Shown in pieces: positions 17,106 through 27,700 of a DNA stretch of 64,000 nt (positions within the stretch are counted from its first letter, which is position 1; the number at the start of each line of letters is the position of its first letter). The DNA is from Daphnia carinata. Its lineage: Eukaryota > Arthropoda > Branchiopoda > Diplostraca > Daphniidae. Position numbers and translations under genes: made by a program. The notes beneath the pieces are model-generated. The model was not told the origin of the DNA. It ran no database searches and worked only from the letters and a program-made list of their open reading frames with translations. The DNA is taken from contig NC_081339.1 of the NCBI RefSeq assembly GCF_022539665.2, positions 1,860,001-1,924,000 on the forward strand, given 5' to 3'.

Positions 17106-17593
17106 CAGACTTGCCGCGCCGATCAATTTTCCGATCGCGATCTCCGATCCGATCTTTTTAGTTTGATCGGATCGGGCGATCCGATCAAACTGCGAAAGAT
17201 CGGATCGGCGATCAAATTTTGCCGATCATTTTTAGCGATCATTTTTGTGCAGCATCTAACGGTAAAAATTTACACTGTTTCGCGAAAATAGCATTGGCTG
17301 TCACAGCGACAGTCACTGGCGGCCATTGAGGGTGAACACTAAACAGTTTCCTTCAATTGGCATTCGCAAAAATAGCAGTGAAATAGAACCCTGCGGCTGA
17401 AAATCTACAGCTAGATGGCGAAAAGTTTGATCGCTAAAAACGATCGGATCGCTAAAAACGATCGGATCGCGATCAATTTTTTGGGATCGCCGATCCGATC
17501 TCCGATCTTTTTCAAAAGATCGGATCGGCGATCAATTTTTTGATCGGAGATCGGATCGGCGATCAATTTTTGATCGCGATCGCGGCAAGTCTG
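17106..17593. mobile_element. hAT-type MITE, copy 1 (488 bp) with 8-bp target-site duplication
   Basis: The element begins CAGACTTGCCGCG and ends with its exact reverse complement CGCGGCAAGTCTG. It is flanked by a perfect 8-bp direct repeat, TCCATACG, at 17098-17105 and 17594-17601. An 8-bp target duplication and CAG-starting termini are typical of the hAT superfamily. The inside has no coding region; it is full of GATCGGATCGG/GATCGCGATC palindromic motifs near both ends, with a unique core at about 17221-17430. The core and the right end are almost identical to the copy at 49458-49824. It is a non-autonomous element that would need a transposase from elsewhere. Confidence 0.92.
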
Positions 17594-19870
17594 TCCATAC
17601 GTACGATTTGGCAGCACAAGCACGATTGCACTCATTGAAGTCTTTACGACTAATTTTTCTAAATTTCATGAAAAGCACATCGAAGTGAAAAATAATGCAA
17701 GCCGTGTAGTTTTAATTGCCAAAACGGGCAATCAATCGAATCTTTGAAGAAGTCTCCATCGTGTTACATATTAGTCCGTTTACCAGTTGCATTGTGGCGA
17801 GTAGTTTTAAGATGGCCGTAGGCGCCGCCTTTTGGCTGCGATTATTGGGGCCTTTAAAATTAGGGGTCAAATAAAAACACCTTGTGGTTAAAACAAATTT
17901 TATGAAGACAATTAGTAAGACCGAATTACAGTAAAATTTGGTATGCGCATTGTCTCCTGTAGCTCCGTGCATTTCACAAGCATACTTGCGCAGTGCCGGA
18001 CAAAGGATGGCACGCGTGACCGGATGGCGCAACGTATGAATCTCTACCTAAATAATTCGAAATTACACATTTTTCAATCCAACTGCAATAACCAACGAAG
18101 GTTAAGTGCCACACTACGAAGCTCTCCGTTTCTGGCGCAAAATTGGCAGCCAACTCGTAACTGCATGCTTCCATAGTTAACTAAGCTGTGCAGAGGTCTC
18201 TTGGTACCTTTGGCAATGAATTCCGTTGGCTTCCTTCCACAACGTTCAGTCAGCGGTTGCATATTAAGTGCTCGATTAGATCCTTTTCCAAGTAGGACCA
18301 TTCGTCTTCTGCAATCTTGTGGACAATGTGAATGGCAGAGCAAAGAGGAGTTTTCACACATGTGAAGACGTTGTCTATTTATTATCGATTTGCTAGCGAA
18401 CAGGTGCCATACCCTTCATCATCAGTCGATTGCTTTAGTGATGCCCCACCTAAGGTGTTCCGATGCCAACAATCCACCAGGATGCTCCTTTTCAAAATAG
18501 TGAACTACTTTTAATACATGTAGAACATAGTCAGAATTGGGCACATGGACTTCGAAGTTCTTGGCCATATCCATGCTCTCTGGTGCAAGCTTTTCTACTT
18601 CATAGTAATTTTTTTTACATCCTCTATTACTGCTATTCTAATAAAGATACCAATAGGAGTGTCACACTTCAATGACAAATCATTCTTTAGAGTGTTTTCA
18701 TGGCTGTTGCAAACTGTGTGGCATTCAATGTGAAGCAGCAAAATATCGTGACTTTTATGGTTCTACAGAAAAAGGAATTGATAAACAGAAAAAAACGTTT
18801 GACGTGAAATGATTCAATACCTTCAAGTGGTCGGGTAGTAACGATTGTTGTTGCTGGGAGCGGATTTTCCTATTTTTCTCTGAGTCTGTTATGAATTACA
18901 TATATTTTCCTCAAGAATCGCCATCTTAAAGCTGCATGAGCTAACGATCTACAAGCTATGAAAATAGGGCTGATTCCGTTCCCCAGTGCAACTATACTTA
19001 ATTACGACCACTGTGATCACCCATCATGAAAAACTTGGATTTACGAATGGAATACTTAGAAAAATTATGTCTAGGATTTAACGTTCACATTGTAAACAAA
19101 CTTTTAGAAAATACAATATATATACAAACTTGTTAAAAAATCAGCCAGCGTTGCCAGATGACTGGTCTTAGCGGCGGGACACTTTCCATTCACGATCCGC
19201 GATTAGACCAGATTAGACCATACGATTTTTTTATTGTGGCTTTTTTCGCGTGTAATTGTTTCTTCTAGCATAAAAAAATTCTACTAAAAAGATACTAAAA
19301 GAAGTCATGAATAAAGTTCATTTGTTAAAATTGCCAATTTTGTTTATGTTGTTTGCTAACTTTAACATTAAACGTCGACTTGTGCCATAAAGAACTGTAG
19401 CCTTTTATATCACCTGTGGTACAGTATAAAAGACTTGATAAAACACTTCATGTTTGGTGACGGTGTTGGTTCGCTAGCGCTGTTACTGCGTATATAAGCC
19501 TTACTAATGAATGTTTATCTAATTGCAGGTATGGGATTGACGGAAAAGAGTAGCGAAAGGATCGCGACAGTTTGAACAACGATGGATTGTTGCAGTGGTT
19601 GGAGTGGTAGCATGTGCATGTGATGTTACAAAAAAAAACTTCAGTAGCATTGGGGTTGTCGGTAAACCGCGTTTCGTGCGCCGCTCAATGGGTACCCCGA
19701 CGTAATAAGATTACGTCAGCATGCACCTACCACATGTGAATCCAAACCACGAATCAAGCATAGGGTGATTTCTCCAATGCTGGGACCACACTCCGTGCTC
19801 ATTGCATTCGCATCCTACAGAATCAACGTCCTGACAAGGCTAAAAAAGGTAAAAAGGTTAAAAATGGTAA

Positions 19871-19916
19871 AAAAAAAACTAAGTGACCTGAGTGATCAGG
19901 TCACATAGTTTTTTTT
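19871..19916. repeat. Near-perfect stem-loop
   Basis: Two 21-base arms, 19871-19891 and 19896-19916, are reverse complements with a single mismatch and a 4-base loop. The arms end in A and T runs. It sits immediately beside the repeated module at 19925-20100. It could be a terminal hairpin of a relic element or a transcribed stem-loop; nothing decides between these. Confidence 0.75.
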
Positions 19917-19924
19917 CCTCAAGT

Positions 19925-20100
19925 GATTGAAGAACTAACTTCCGCCTCGGCCTACGGGCCAGGAAAGGAGCACGTGAATAATTTTAAAACTTATTCTATT
20001 TAAAATATAGAAATATTTTCCTCCAAAATTGTTCCCATCCTATGTTCGTTCACTCGCATAGAGCAGTAGATCCTCTAGTGCTGAAATCGTTGCTCATGCT
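19925..20100. repeat. Dispersed 0.2-kb module, copy 2
   Basis: This is the counterpart of 16328-16545 in the same orientation. It lies between the hairpin at 19871-19916 and the relic tyrosine-rich gene at 20164-20400, so it may be flank or intron of that gene carried along in a duplication. Confidence 0.65.
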
Positions 20101-20163
20101 CGTTTTTTGGTATTATACGCTGTAGTATGCAACGGTGTTTGTGGTGTAGCATTCGTGTGGCTC

Positions 20164-20400
20164 GATTTAGTAAGCTGGAGCAGCATAGGGAGTAGTGCAG
20201 TGCTTTAAGCTCTCTGTTTAGTAACCTGGTGCAGCATAGGTTGATGTGTATTTTGGAGCCTTAGTGTTGTAGTAGCTTGCAGCCGATTAATATTTAGGAG
20301 CCTCAGTGTAGCAAACAGGAACAGTGTACGTGGTGGCATAGTATTCAGCAGCCTTTGTGGTGTAAGATTGGGGAACCTCAGTGTAGTGCGAATCAGCACA
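20164..20400 (-). pseudogene. Relic of a YYTTKAP-type tyrosine-rich repeat protein
   Basis: On the minus strand one frame reads an imperfect repeat: SYTTKAAEYYATTYTVP, then CYTEAPKY and a stop, then SYYNTKAPKYTSTYAAPGY and a stop, then PYAAPAY and a stop. The repeat unit of about 8-12 residues (YYTTKAP, YYATTY, AAPxY) is that of tyrosine-rich extracellular repeat proteins that I recall as abundant in Daphnia. At least three in-frame stops and the lack of a signal peptide show that it is dead. Its exact function in living copies is unknown to me; a cuticle or secreted adhesive role is only a guess. Confidence 0.8.
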
Positions 20401-20530
20401 AATCTGGCTTATATTAAGCAGATCAGCTTTAATTGATTCTAAAAAAATGTAACTCAAAAAAGGCAATCAGTTTCTGTTGCATCTCAATCTCGCGTAACAG
20501 ACAATGTTTCGGACTTCCATAGAAGAAAAC

Positions 20531-21790
20531 ATGATGATTCCAAAATGATTTCGTTGACATTCGCCGATTCCTGCCGCCCATACACAGTGATTTTGTCCTT
20601 ATTAACTAACCCTAGAAATCAAACACCGCGATATTGGGCATTCCTCACCCCTCAGAATGAGATCCATCATGAACGGAAGATCGGGTGAACACTGCTAACA
20701 TTAATCAGGCTCCGGGATAGGATTGGACTACTTCAAGGTAAGCTTATACAAAGGACAGCACGGAGAATAATGGCCAAGCTTAAACGTTCCCTCTTAGCTT
20801 CCTTTTACGTCTTCAGTTGAGTCGATGTCCTGACGACGAAGAATAAACACCTGAATGTGATTGTAGATGCACTATTTTTTTCGCCTATCTTGATACGTAA
20901 TAAAGTTCAACCCACTAATAATAACACTAGGCCCAGCTGTTGAATTCCCGATTATCCTTTACTTAGGTGGTTTTTGATAATTTTCTGCTTGGCAAAACAA
21001 AAAACCAACAAATCATTTAAAGTCCGGTGTATCATGTAAAACCCACTTTCACTTTTGCTTTAAGCTTCATATTGCCATTGTATTCTTTTCATGCGGATGC
21101 CACTATACGTACGCACAACCCGTACGTTGCTGCAATCTGTTATTGCATAACTTTAAAGGCCCCTGCCGATCGGAATGTGGTTTTTGCATCAGCGAAAATT
21201 TCGGTATTTACACAGCACTGAGGGGGCAAACAAAGAATGAACAACATTCGTTGGAGGCAAAAAAGGAAAAGAAAAGGATGGAATCATAAAAAACGATGCA
21301 GAGCAACGAAGCTTTTTGTATTGTTCCTTATTGACAGACATGTTATTCATTTTTCGTCAAGTTCCTTTCCACACACTGTCTGAAAATGGGTAACAGCTAC
21401 TGTATGTGCCTATTATGGCCATTAAGATGCACCTAAATTTATGTTCGGGGGGCTAAGCGAAGGCCTTCTTTGCTCAGTTGCGCTCGTTTAACCACCATAA
21501 CCAAAAGACAGAAAAAAAGAAGAATTGCAATATTGGAGGGTGACGTAAAAGAAAAGGCGAGAACCTTACAACAGTACGGAAAATATCGATGAATCGTATG
21601 AAGCCCTAGCATTATGATGTATGAAAGTAAAAGAGCAAAATTCATTCTTGTGCGGTTTTCTCTTCTAAAAAGCGCATGTACCACCCTACAGTCTACTTTT
21701 CTATTTCTACGTGTTCTATGAATAGTAGCAAAAGCAAATAATTATTTGATGGTCCCATTACCCCAGTGCACTACGTTATTTCGATAATAC
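20531..21790 (-). repeat. Inverted duplication, arm 2 (3' end and flank of the colmedin gene)
   Basis: This segment is the reverse complement of 8029-9352. It begins within the last codons of the colmedin coding region (IIEIT then stop at 21771-21773) and runs through that gene's 3' flank. The arms are about 11.2 kb apart, with the P450 gene and the MITE between them. This arm is in its native gene context, so it is probably the source copy. Confidence 0.88.
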
Positions 21791-24700
21791 TGTCCCACTC
21801 TTCCTGAACGAGAGGTTCCGGACCGCTGACCTCGATTCGATCATTCGCTAGATCATTCTCGGGGGTATTATAACCAATATCGGTAAATTTAACCGGATAT
21901 GTCAACTGGTTGCCGTTGTCCCACGTGTACAGTTCCTATATTAACAAAACAAAATATTTAATATAGTAAATGTATTTTTCCCGCCGAGTGTTTACACGGA
22001 CAGACGATTAGATCTCACAAAAAATTACCTTATTTCTGTGATTGTAGCCAACCATACTTGTTTTGCGGAAGGGATTGGTGAATGTCAAACCGTCCACTTC
22101 CAGTAGTTTGTTTCTGTACAAATCAAGAGCAAATCGAATTTTCGTGGTGCGTTCAGTGACGCTGTCCAAGGCGTAAAGCACACCGCACGCAATAAACATT
22201 TCGCCAGCCCTCTGTGACCACATGTTAACGGATACTGGTGAGGCCAGTTTAATGAAAATGCTATCGTGTGTACCTGGTTGTTTAGGGAAATATTCCAAAT
22301 GTACTCAATCTCTAAAGAATAAGGATTGAGCTTAGCCACAACTGTGTTGTTGGTGGCCACGTCACCGGAGTTTGCACCGTAAATCACCCATAATCCTGTT
22401 TCGTCCACGGAGAAATCCAAGTAGCTTTGTGACTGGAAAATGGAGAGAAAATCGAAGTTTGAATCAATGAACCCATTGATGAGACAAGCCGTTAAATGAT
22501 TTCGGACACGTACTTGCGAATAGAGGTGAATGTTGCCGGTTACAGTTGCATTTGGTAAGTATACCATCGTGTTACGTTCAGATGTTAGTTCGTAACGAAT
22601 GACGCGGGATTCTTCTTGCTGGTGGTAGTAAAGCGACCCATTATAAACAACATGAAGATATCCCTTTTGGAATTAAAAAGAAATTTTTTTTAGATTTTGT
22701 TTGTTAAGTATTCCATTCAAGAGTCAACTTAAGACTTTAATGTCATGTCTGCATTTCGCAGAACGAAACTAAATTTTTTACAAAAATAGTTCTACCTTTA
22801 AAGCAAAGGGCAACGTGTAGTTCCGAGCAGAGATATCTTTCTTGAAGGCTGTCTTATTGATGTATTCATACAGAACATAGGTTTCATTGAATTTGGTAGC
22901 CCAATACTTATCGCCATCGGCCATCGTACGTGGCAACGAGTCTCGCATCCAGTTGCCGTGTGTAGCGTTCGTAAAGCGATGGTACACCGGCTTTCCAATT
23001 GCCACCAGGACGCAATCTAATTATAATGTGTTTAACTTCATATATTGGTAATACTCTTTTCGTTATCGTGTTGCACGTTAATGAATGGGAAAGGGAGAAA
23101 AATACCCTGAGTTCGATTAACGTATCCTGGATATGTTTCATTGCCTAAAGGTCTGATATCTAGCCGGCCTAGAACGTCAAACATGCCTAAGCCGCTCTCT
23201 CGACATCTTTCCGATGGAGCTGAAGAACATTTCGGGCAATCCGGTGGAGGAGGGCACACATCCTAAGCATTCATAGTAATTAAGAAAGATCTGTTATTCC
23301 ATGTTTGGACTTATTTACTACCTCCAAATCAACCATGTCGGATGGTGGCGTGCCCCACATTTTCGGATCATTTGTTCCACCAGCCTGATTATATCGGGGA
23401 TCCATTGCTATAAAAGAAACCAATTGTTATCAGTTTAACCTCTCCGTTGTATAGCACTCGTCTTTAATATATTTTGGATGGAAACAAGCAGATTCCTTTA
23501 GCTTTTTTCATTCAAGGTAGAAAAGCAATAGTCATTGATAAAAATTTAAACTAAACGGAATGAAGGAAAACAATACGTACCGTATACGTCAATTTCTCCG
23601 CGAGTTATGCCTATTTCGTTCTTACTGACACAGTGGTAGCGGCCGTAATCAGTATTCGGATTTGTGATAGTAAGATTGAGTGTCATTTGAACCTGCACGG
23701 GAAGAAACAAAACGGATGGGATGAGCCAAAGCGAAGGCATCAAACCATCAATTGACGGACTAGGCATTTGGCCAACAATGATTCCCGCATCCTTTCATAC
23801 TTACAATTTAATAAATGCAACGTAATTCTATTTCCACTTTTACAAAAAGTAATAATGCAAAGTTCGTATTGAAAAAAAAAAATCAACAGTGAGGGTTGTT
23901 TCAATTTGTTGAGTAAGAATAATTCTTTCTTCATTAAAACAAAATCGGAAGCGATTCAATTCCCATAGATATTAAACGACATTGACAAAGAGGATTTGAC
24001 TTGCTCCGTTGAATAATAATTATAATAAAAAGGAATTACTTTGTATTTTCCTTGGTCTCGCAGGAAGGCCTTGTGGAAACTCTCGATCGATCGGCCGTCG
24101 GCTCGTTCCCAATAGCAGAGCGACTCAGGGAATGCCTCCACGAAACATTCCAAAACCACTGAGCTCCCGTTGGCAACTCCAACTGAAGGATTTTCAGTGC
24201 GAATTAAAGGAGGAACTGCGCACGCAAATGCAGCGTAGAGAAAAACAAATTGGGAATTAGATTCGGGTCACTCTCCTAAAGTTAGATAAATAACGCTATC
24301 GAAAAGGCTTTAGATTAGAACATTTCCCCTAATTTTACGTACAATGAACTTCCACGTTGATGGTGCGGTACGAAGGCGGGGGTATGCCATTGTCAGCCAC
24401 TGTTGAAAAAAATCATAGCGAATCTTTGGGCGTGTAAAATAATGAACATGAAAATGACTTTACCGCAAACATAGACTCCCATGTGATCGCGATGAACTTG
24501 GGTAATGTTAAATGTTGGTCCAAGTACGTCACTAGCTACATCGTTTACGACACACCGTGTTGAATAAATTAATAATGAGTTATAAGGAACTTGAGCAGAC
24601 TTCAGATTTAGGCTACATTACTTTGCCATGATCCCATTGGAGTAAGAGATCCATCTGCTCTCATCCAAGACACTTCCGGTCTTGGATTGCCAGCTGTTCC

Positions 24701-27700
24701 ACACCTCAGTCGGAGATTCTTCCCCTCTTGAATTATGACCGTTCTTGTTGTATTACCTTGTAGTTGTCCGTCCTAGAGCAAACGGCTATCAACACCCAAT
24801 CGCAGACTTCTTAAAAATATAAAACTAAAATCCCACGAAGAACTCGCTGCTTATGATTTGCATGAAGCAAATGAATAGAAGTTTATATCGTTGCCAAAAA
24901 AAACTTACGATGATGTCAACCCCAAGAATGCTGGGCGGCACCAAAACAATTCGCCTGGGGTCGGTCGAGTTGACTACCCATGTGTTGACACCTGGAACGC
25001 CTGGCACTCCTGGAATGCCAGATCGACCGGGTTTTCCTCTTGGCCCTGTCAACCCTGCATTAAATGTGCACATTTGTAAGTTTTATTCCTTGCTTCTCGG
25101 CGCAATAGTTAGGGCACCTTGAGGACCGATGGGGCCAGGTTCTCCTTGCAATCCAGGTGTACCAGGACTTCCGTCTTTGCCATTTAGCCCAGGCTGTCCA
25201 GGCAAACCATCCATGCCTGAAATGCCATCGAATCCGGGAGTGCCACTTCGGCCTGGAACTCCATCCAATCCAGGTTCGCCAGGTACTCCGTCTCGACCGT
25301 TCAAACCTGGAAGTCCCGTTTTTCCCATATCGCCTTTAGGTCCTTTGGGACCTTGGGGGCCAATGGGTCCTACTGGGCCACGTAGCCCAGTCTCACCTTG
25401 CTGCCCACGTTCACCTCGCTCACCTCGAACTCCTTTTTCTCCCACCAGTCCCTGAGGACCGATGGGGCCTTCTAGGCCTGGAGGGCAGTAGTCTTTCGTG
25501 GCCGAGCAAAACTCCTGAATTGCATTAACCTGAAGGAAAATAATTAATCGTGTCTCAATAGAATCTAGGGAACAGACTCTTTATCAGGAAAACAAATCGT
25601 GGTTCTTTCTATTCGGGCAATGCCCAAAATAAGGATACGGACATTACAGGAGACCGACATAAATTTGAATAACTGTAATGCTAAAGAGCTTTAACGGATT
25701 TTTATTTATTTTTACAAACGTAAAAAAAAATGCAGGCTTAAGAGTAATAAATACTAAATACAGTTGATTTTAACCCGAGTTCGTTTCCCTACAGCTGACT
25801 AATGATGTACAAGACTGCCACGCGGTTTCCGAAAAATGTTGGTTTCTATATTCAAATGATTATTGATTTCTCCCTGGTGATGGGTAATTTTTTTCAGTTG
25901 AACAGGAAAAAAGGATAGCCACAGCTCCATAAAAAATTCCTCAACCAATGCAGCGCCAAGAAGTCCATTTGCATACAAGGCGTGAACATGTTGCGGATTA
26001 AGCTGCCATTGAAATCTCTTCTCTATATACAAAGTGCATTCCCTGTGGAGCCTTGTAAACGCTTTAGCTTGACATCAAATATCCAGCCATATAAATTAGC
26101 ATTTGTATGGTGCACAAGATTGAACGCCGTGGTCCATTCTGCTATAAAAAAAAAAAGGGGCGAAAAAGGAGAGAACAATCTTCTGCCTTTTTGGTTAAGC
26201 TTTGTGCCGAGTCAGCCAGCGTACCACACCTAAATTTACTTCAGCAGCGTAGTACTCCTTCGTTTTAATCAATCCCCAGACCAGAAAACGGATGACCAAG
26301 CGATGGCTTGAGAACTTCTCCATTGACTACGTAAACGGCCAGAATTTTTTATCAGAAGTATGGACGGTTGTTCCGCATGTCTAACGTGACTGAGCTTTAA
26401 TTTTGCAGCCCATCTGTTTCCATTCTCACGCAAGACGGTTTTTAGCAGCTGCGCGCACGCCAGCAGCACATCGCTCAATGCCATCATATCAATGAAATCA
26501 TCATGCCGCCAGGCCTTTTACCTTTCTCTTTATTTATCTATTTTATTATTTTATTTATGTTTCTTTCTTCCTTTTTTTTCATTCTTTTCTTTAACGTTCG
26601 GGGCAGTCGTGTGGCGAAGAAAATATTTCACGAAATTCTTTTATAACAACCAGGGTCTCAGACGAGCTGACGAAAAATTTGATATTTTTACGGGTATTTT
26701 CTGTTACTGAATTAATTAGATTGAAAGTGGCCTCGCCTTCGCACTAGCCGAACCTCTTTATCTGATCTTCAAGAGGGGGTTTAATTTTTACCTATATAAT
26801 TCATGAGTGATAACAGTCATTACTGGCATCGATGATGAACGATCACGCTAACTTTGGGTGGTAATCGATGCTAAGCTACGGGATATTTTCAAACCAGTTC
26901 TTATACGTACAATATCTAATATTAACCCACGCGGCCAAAAATACCAGCAGCTTTTTTTTTTATTTTGCTTCTGAATACTTAAAAACAATTTGAATTATGA
27001 ATATCGCTACCTCAAGGTAATAAATATCGGTTCAATGAAATGCCGTAAGATTCAACTGCGTTGCATTCCATGCTATTTTCAATTGTACCTAGTCTATAAA
27101 TTATTATAAAAAGCGCCTCGAAAAAAAGAAAAATAATTCTCAGTATTCCGGAACATATCGTTACTGTAAAACTGATTATAAACACATTATATTATATATG
27201 ATTATAAACTGATTATAAACACACCTCTGGAAAGTAGAAAGCTATAAGAACGCTGAAGGTTATATGTCACTTTGATACCTTCGTATATAAATTAGTCAAT
27301 TAAGATTGTGTTCATCGTGGTTCCCAGCCTTCTCCATCTACCTTGTCATAGATTCGGGTAGCAACATACGTTCGAAATGTTACGTCACCTTTACGAACAC
27401 GTTTTTCTTTTGTAAGACGAAAAAAAAAACAGACAGCATAAGATTAGATTTGGAAGCCTATAGAACCCCATTCATCAAGTCTGTTGGCGGGTTACTCAAG
27501 CTATTTCAGCAGAATTCATTCTCTGCTTGAATTTTTGTTTAATACTTTTTTTTCCCTTTCCTTTCCGGCATAATCAACTAACCATGCGTGCCAAAGTACT
27601 TGTACTGTCAGCTACTGTCTGTCCAATTTCTTACGGTTAAAGTAGGACTCAACGTCCCACACGACGAGGTAATAGTCAAGGGGCTCCATCCATCAATGCT

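Larger units (their letters stand above)
14577..21770. other. Repeat-rich intergenic stretch
   Basis: This 7.2-kb stretch between the P450 and the 3' end of the colmedin gene has no intact gene that I can recognise. It holds the right copy of the direct repeat (15094-15264), a pair of related 0.2-kb modules (16328-16545 and 19925-20100), a hAT-type MITE (17106-17593), a near-perfect hairpin (19871-19916), a relic tyrosine-rich repeat gene (20164-20400) and the second arm of the inverted duplication (20531-21790). About 17.7-19.0 kb holds several overlapping short open frames on both strands without a recognisable family. Confidence 0.7.

Noticed and set aside
17397-17590. GATCG repeats resembling a CRISPR-like or satellite array
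   Set aside because: The repeats lie inside a bounded element with inverted ends and a target duplication, spacing is irregular, and the DNA is eukaryotic. It is MITE subterminal sequence.
17700-18740. Possible decayed transposase or zinc-finger gene
   Set aside because: Several overlapping short frames with cysteines exist on both strands, but no DDE, THAP or BED motif could be recognised.
25129-25455. Plus-strand proline/glycine-rich frame opposite the collagen exon
   Set aside because: It is the complement of Gly-X-Y codons; the sense strand gives a true collagen repeat in frame with flanking exons.
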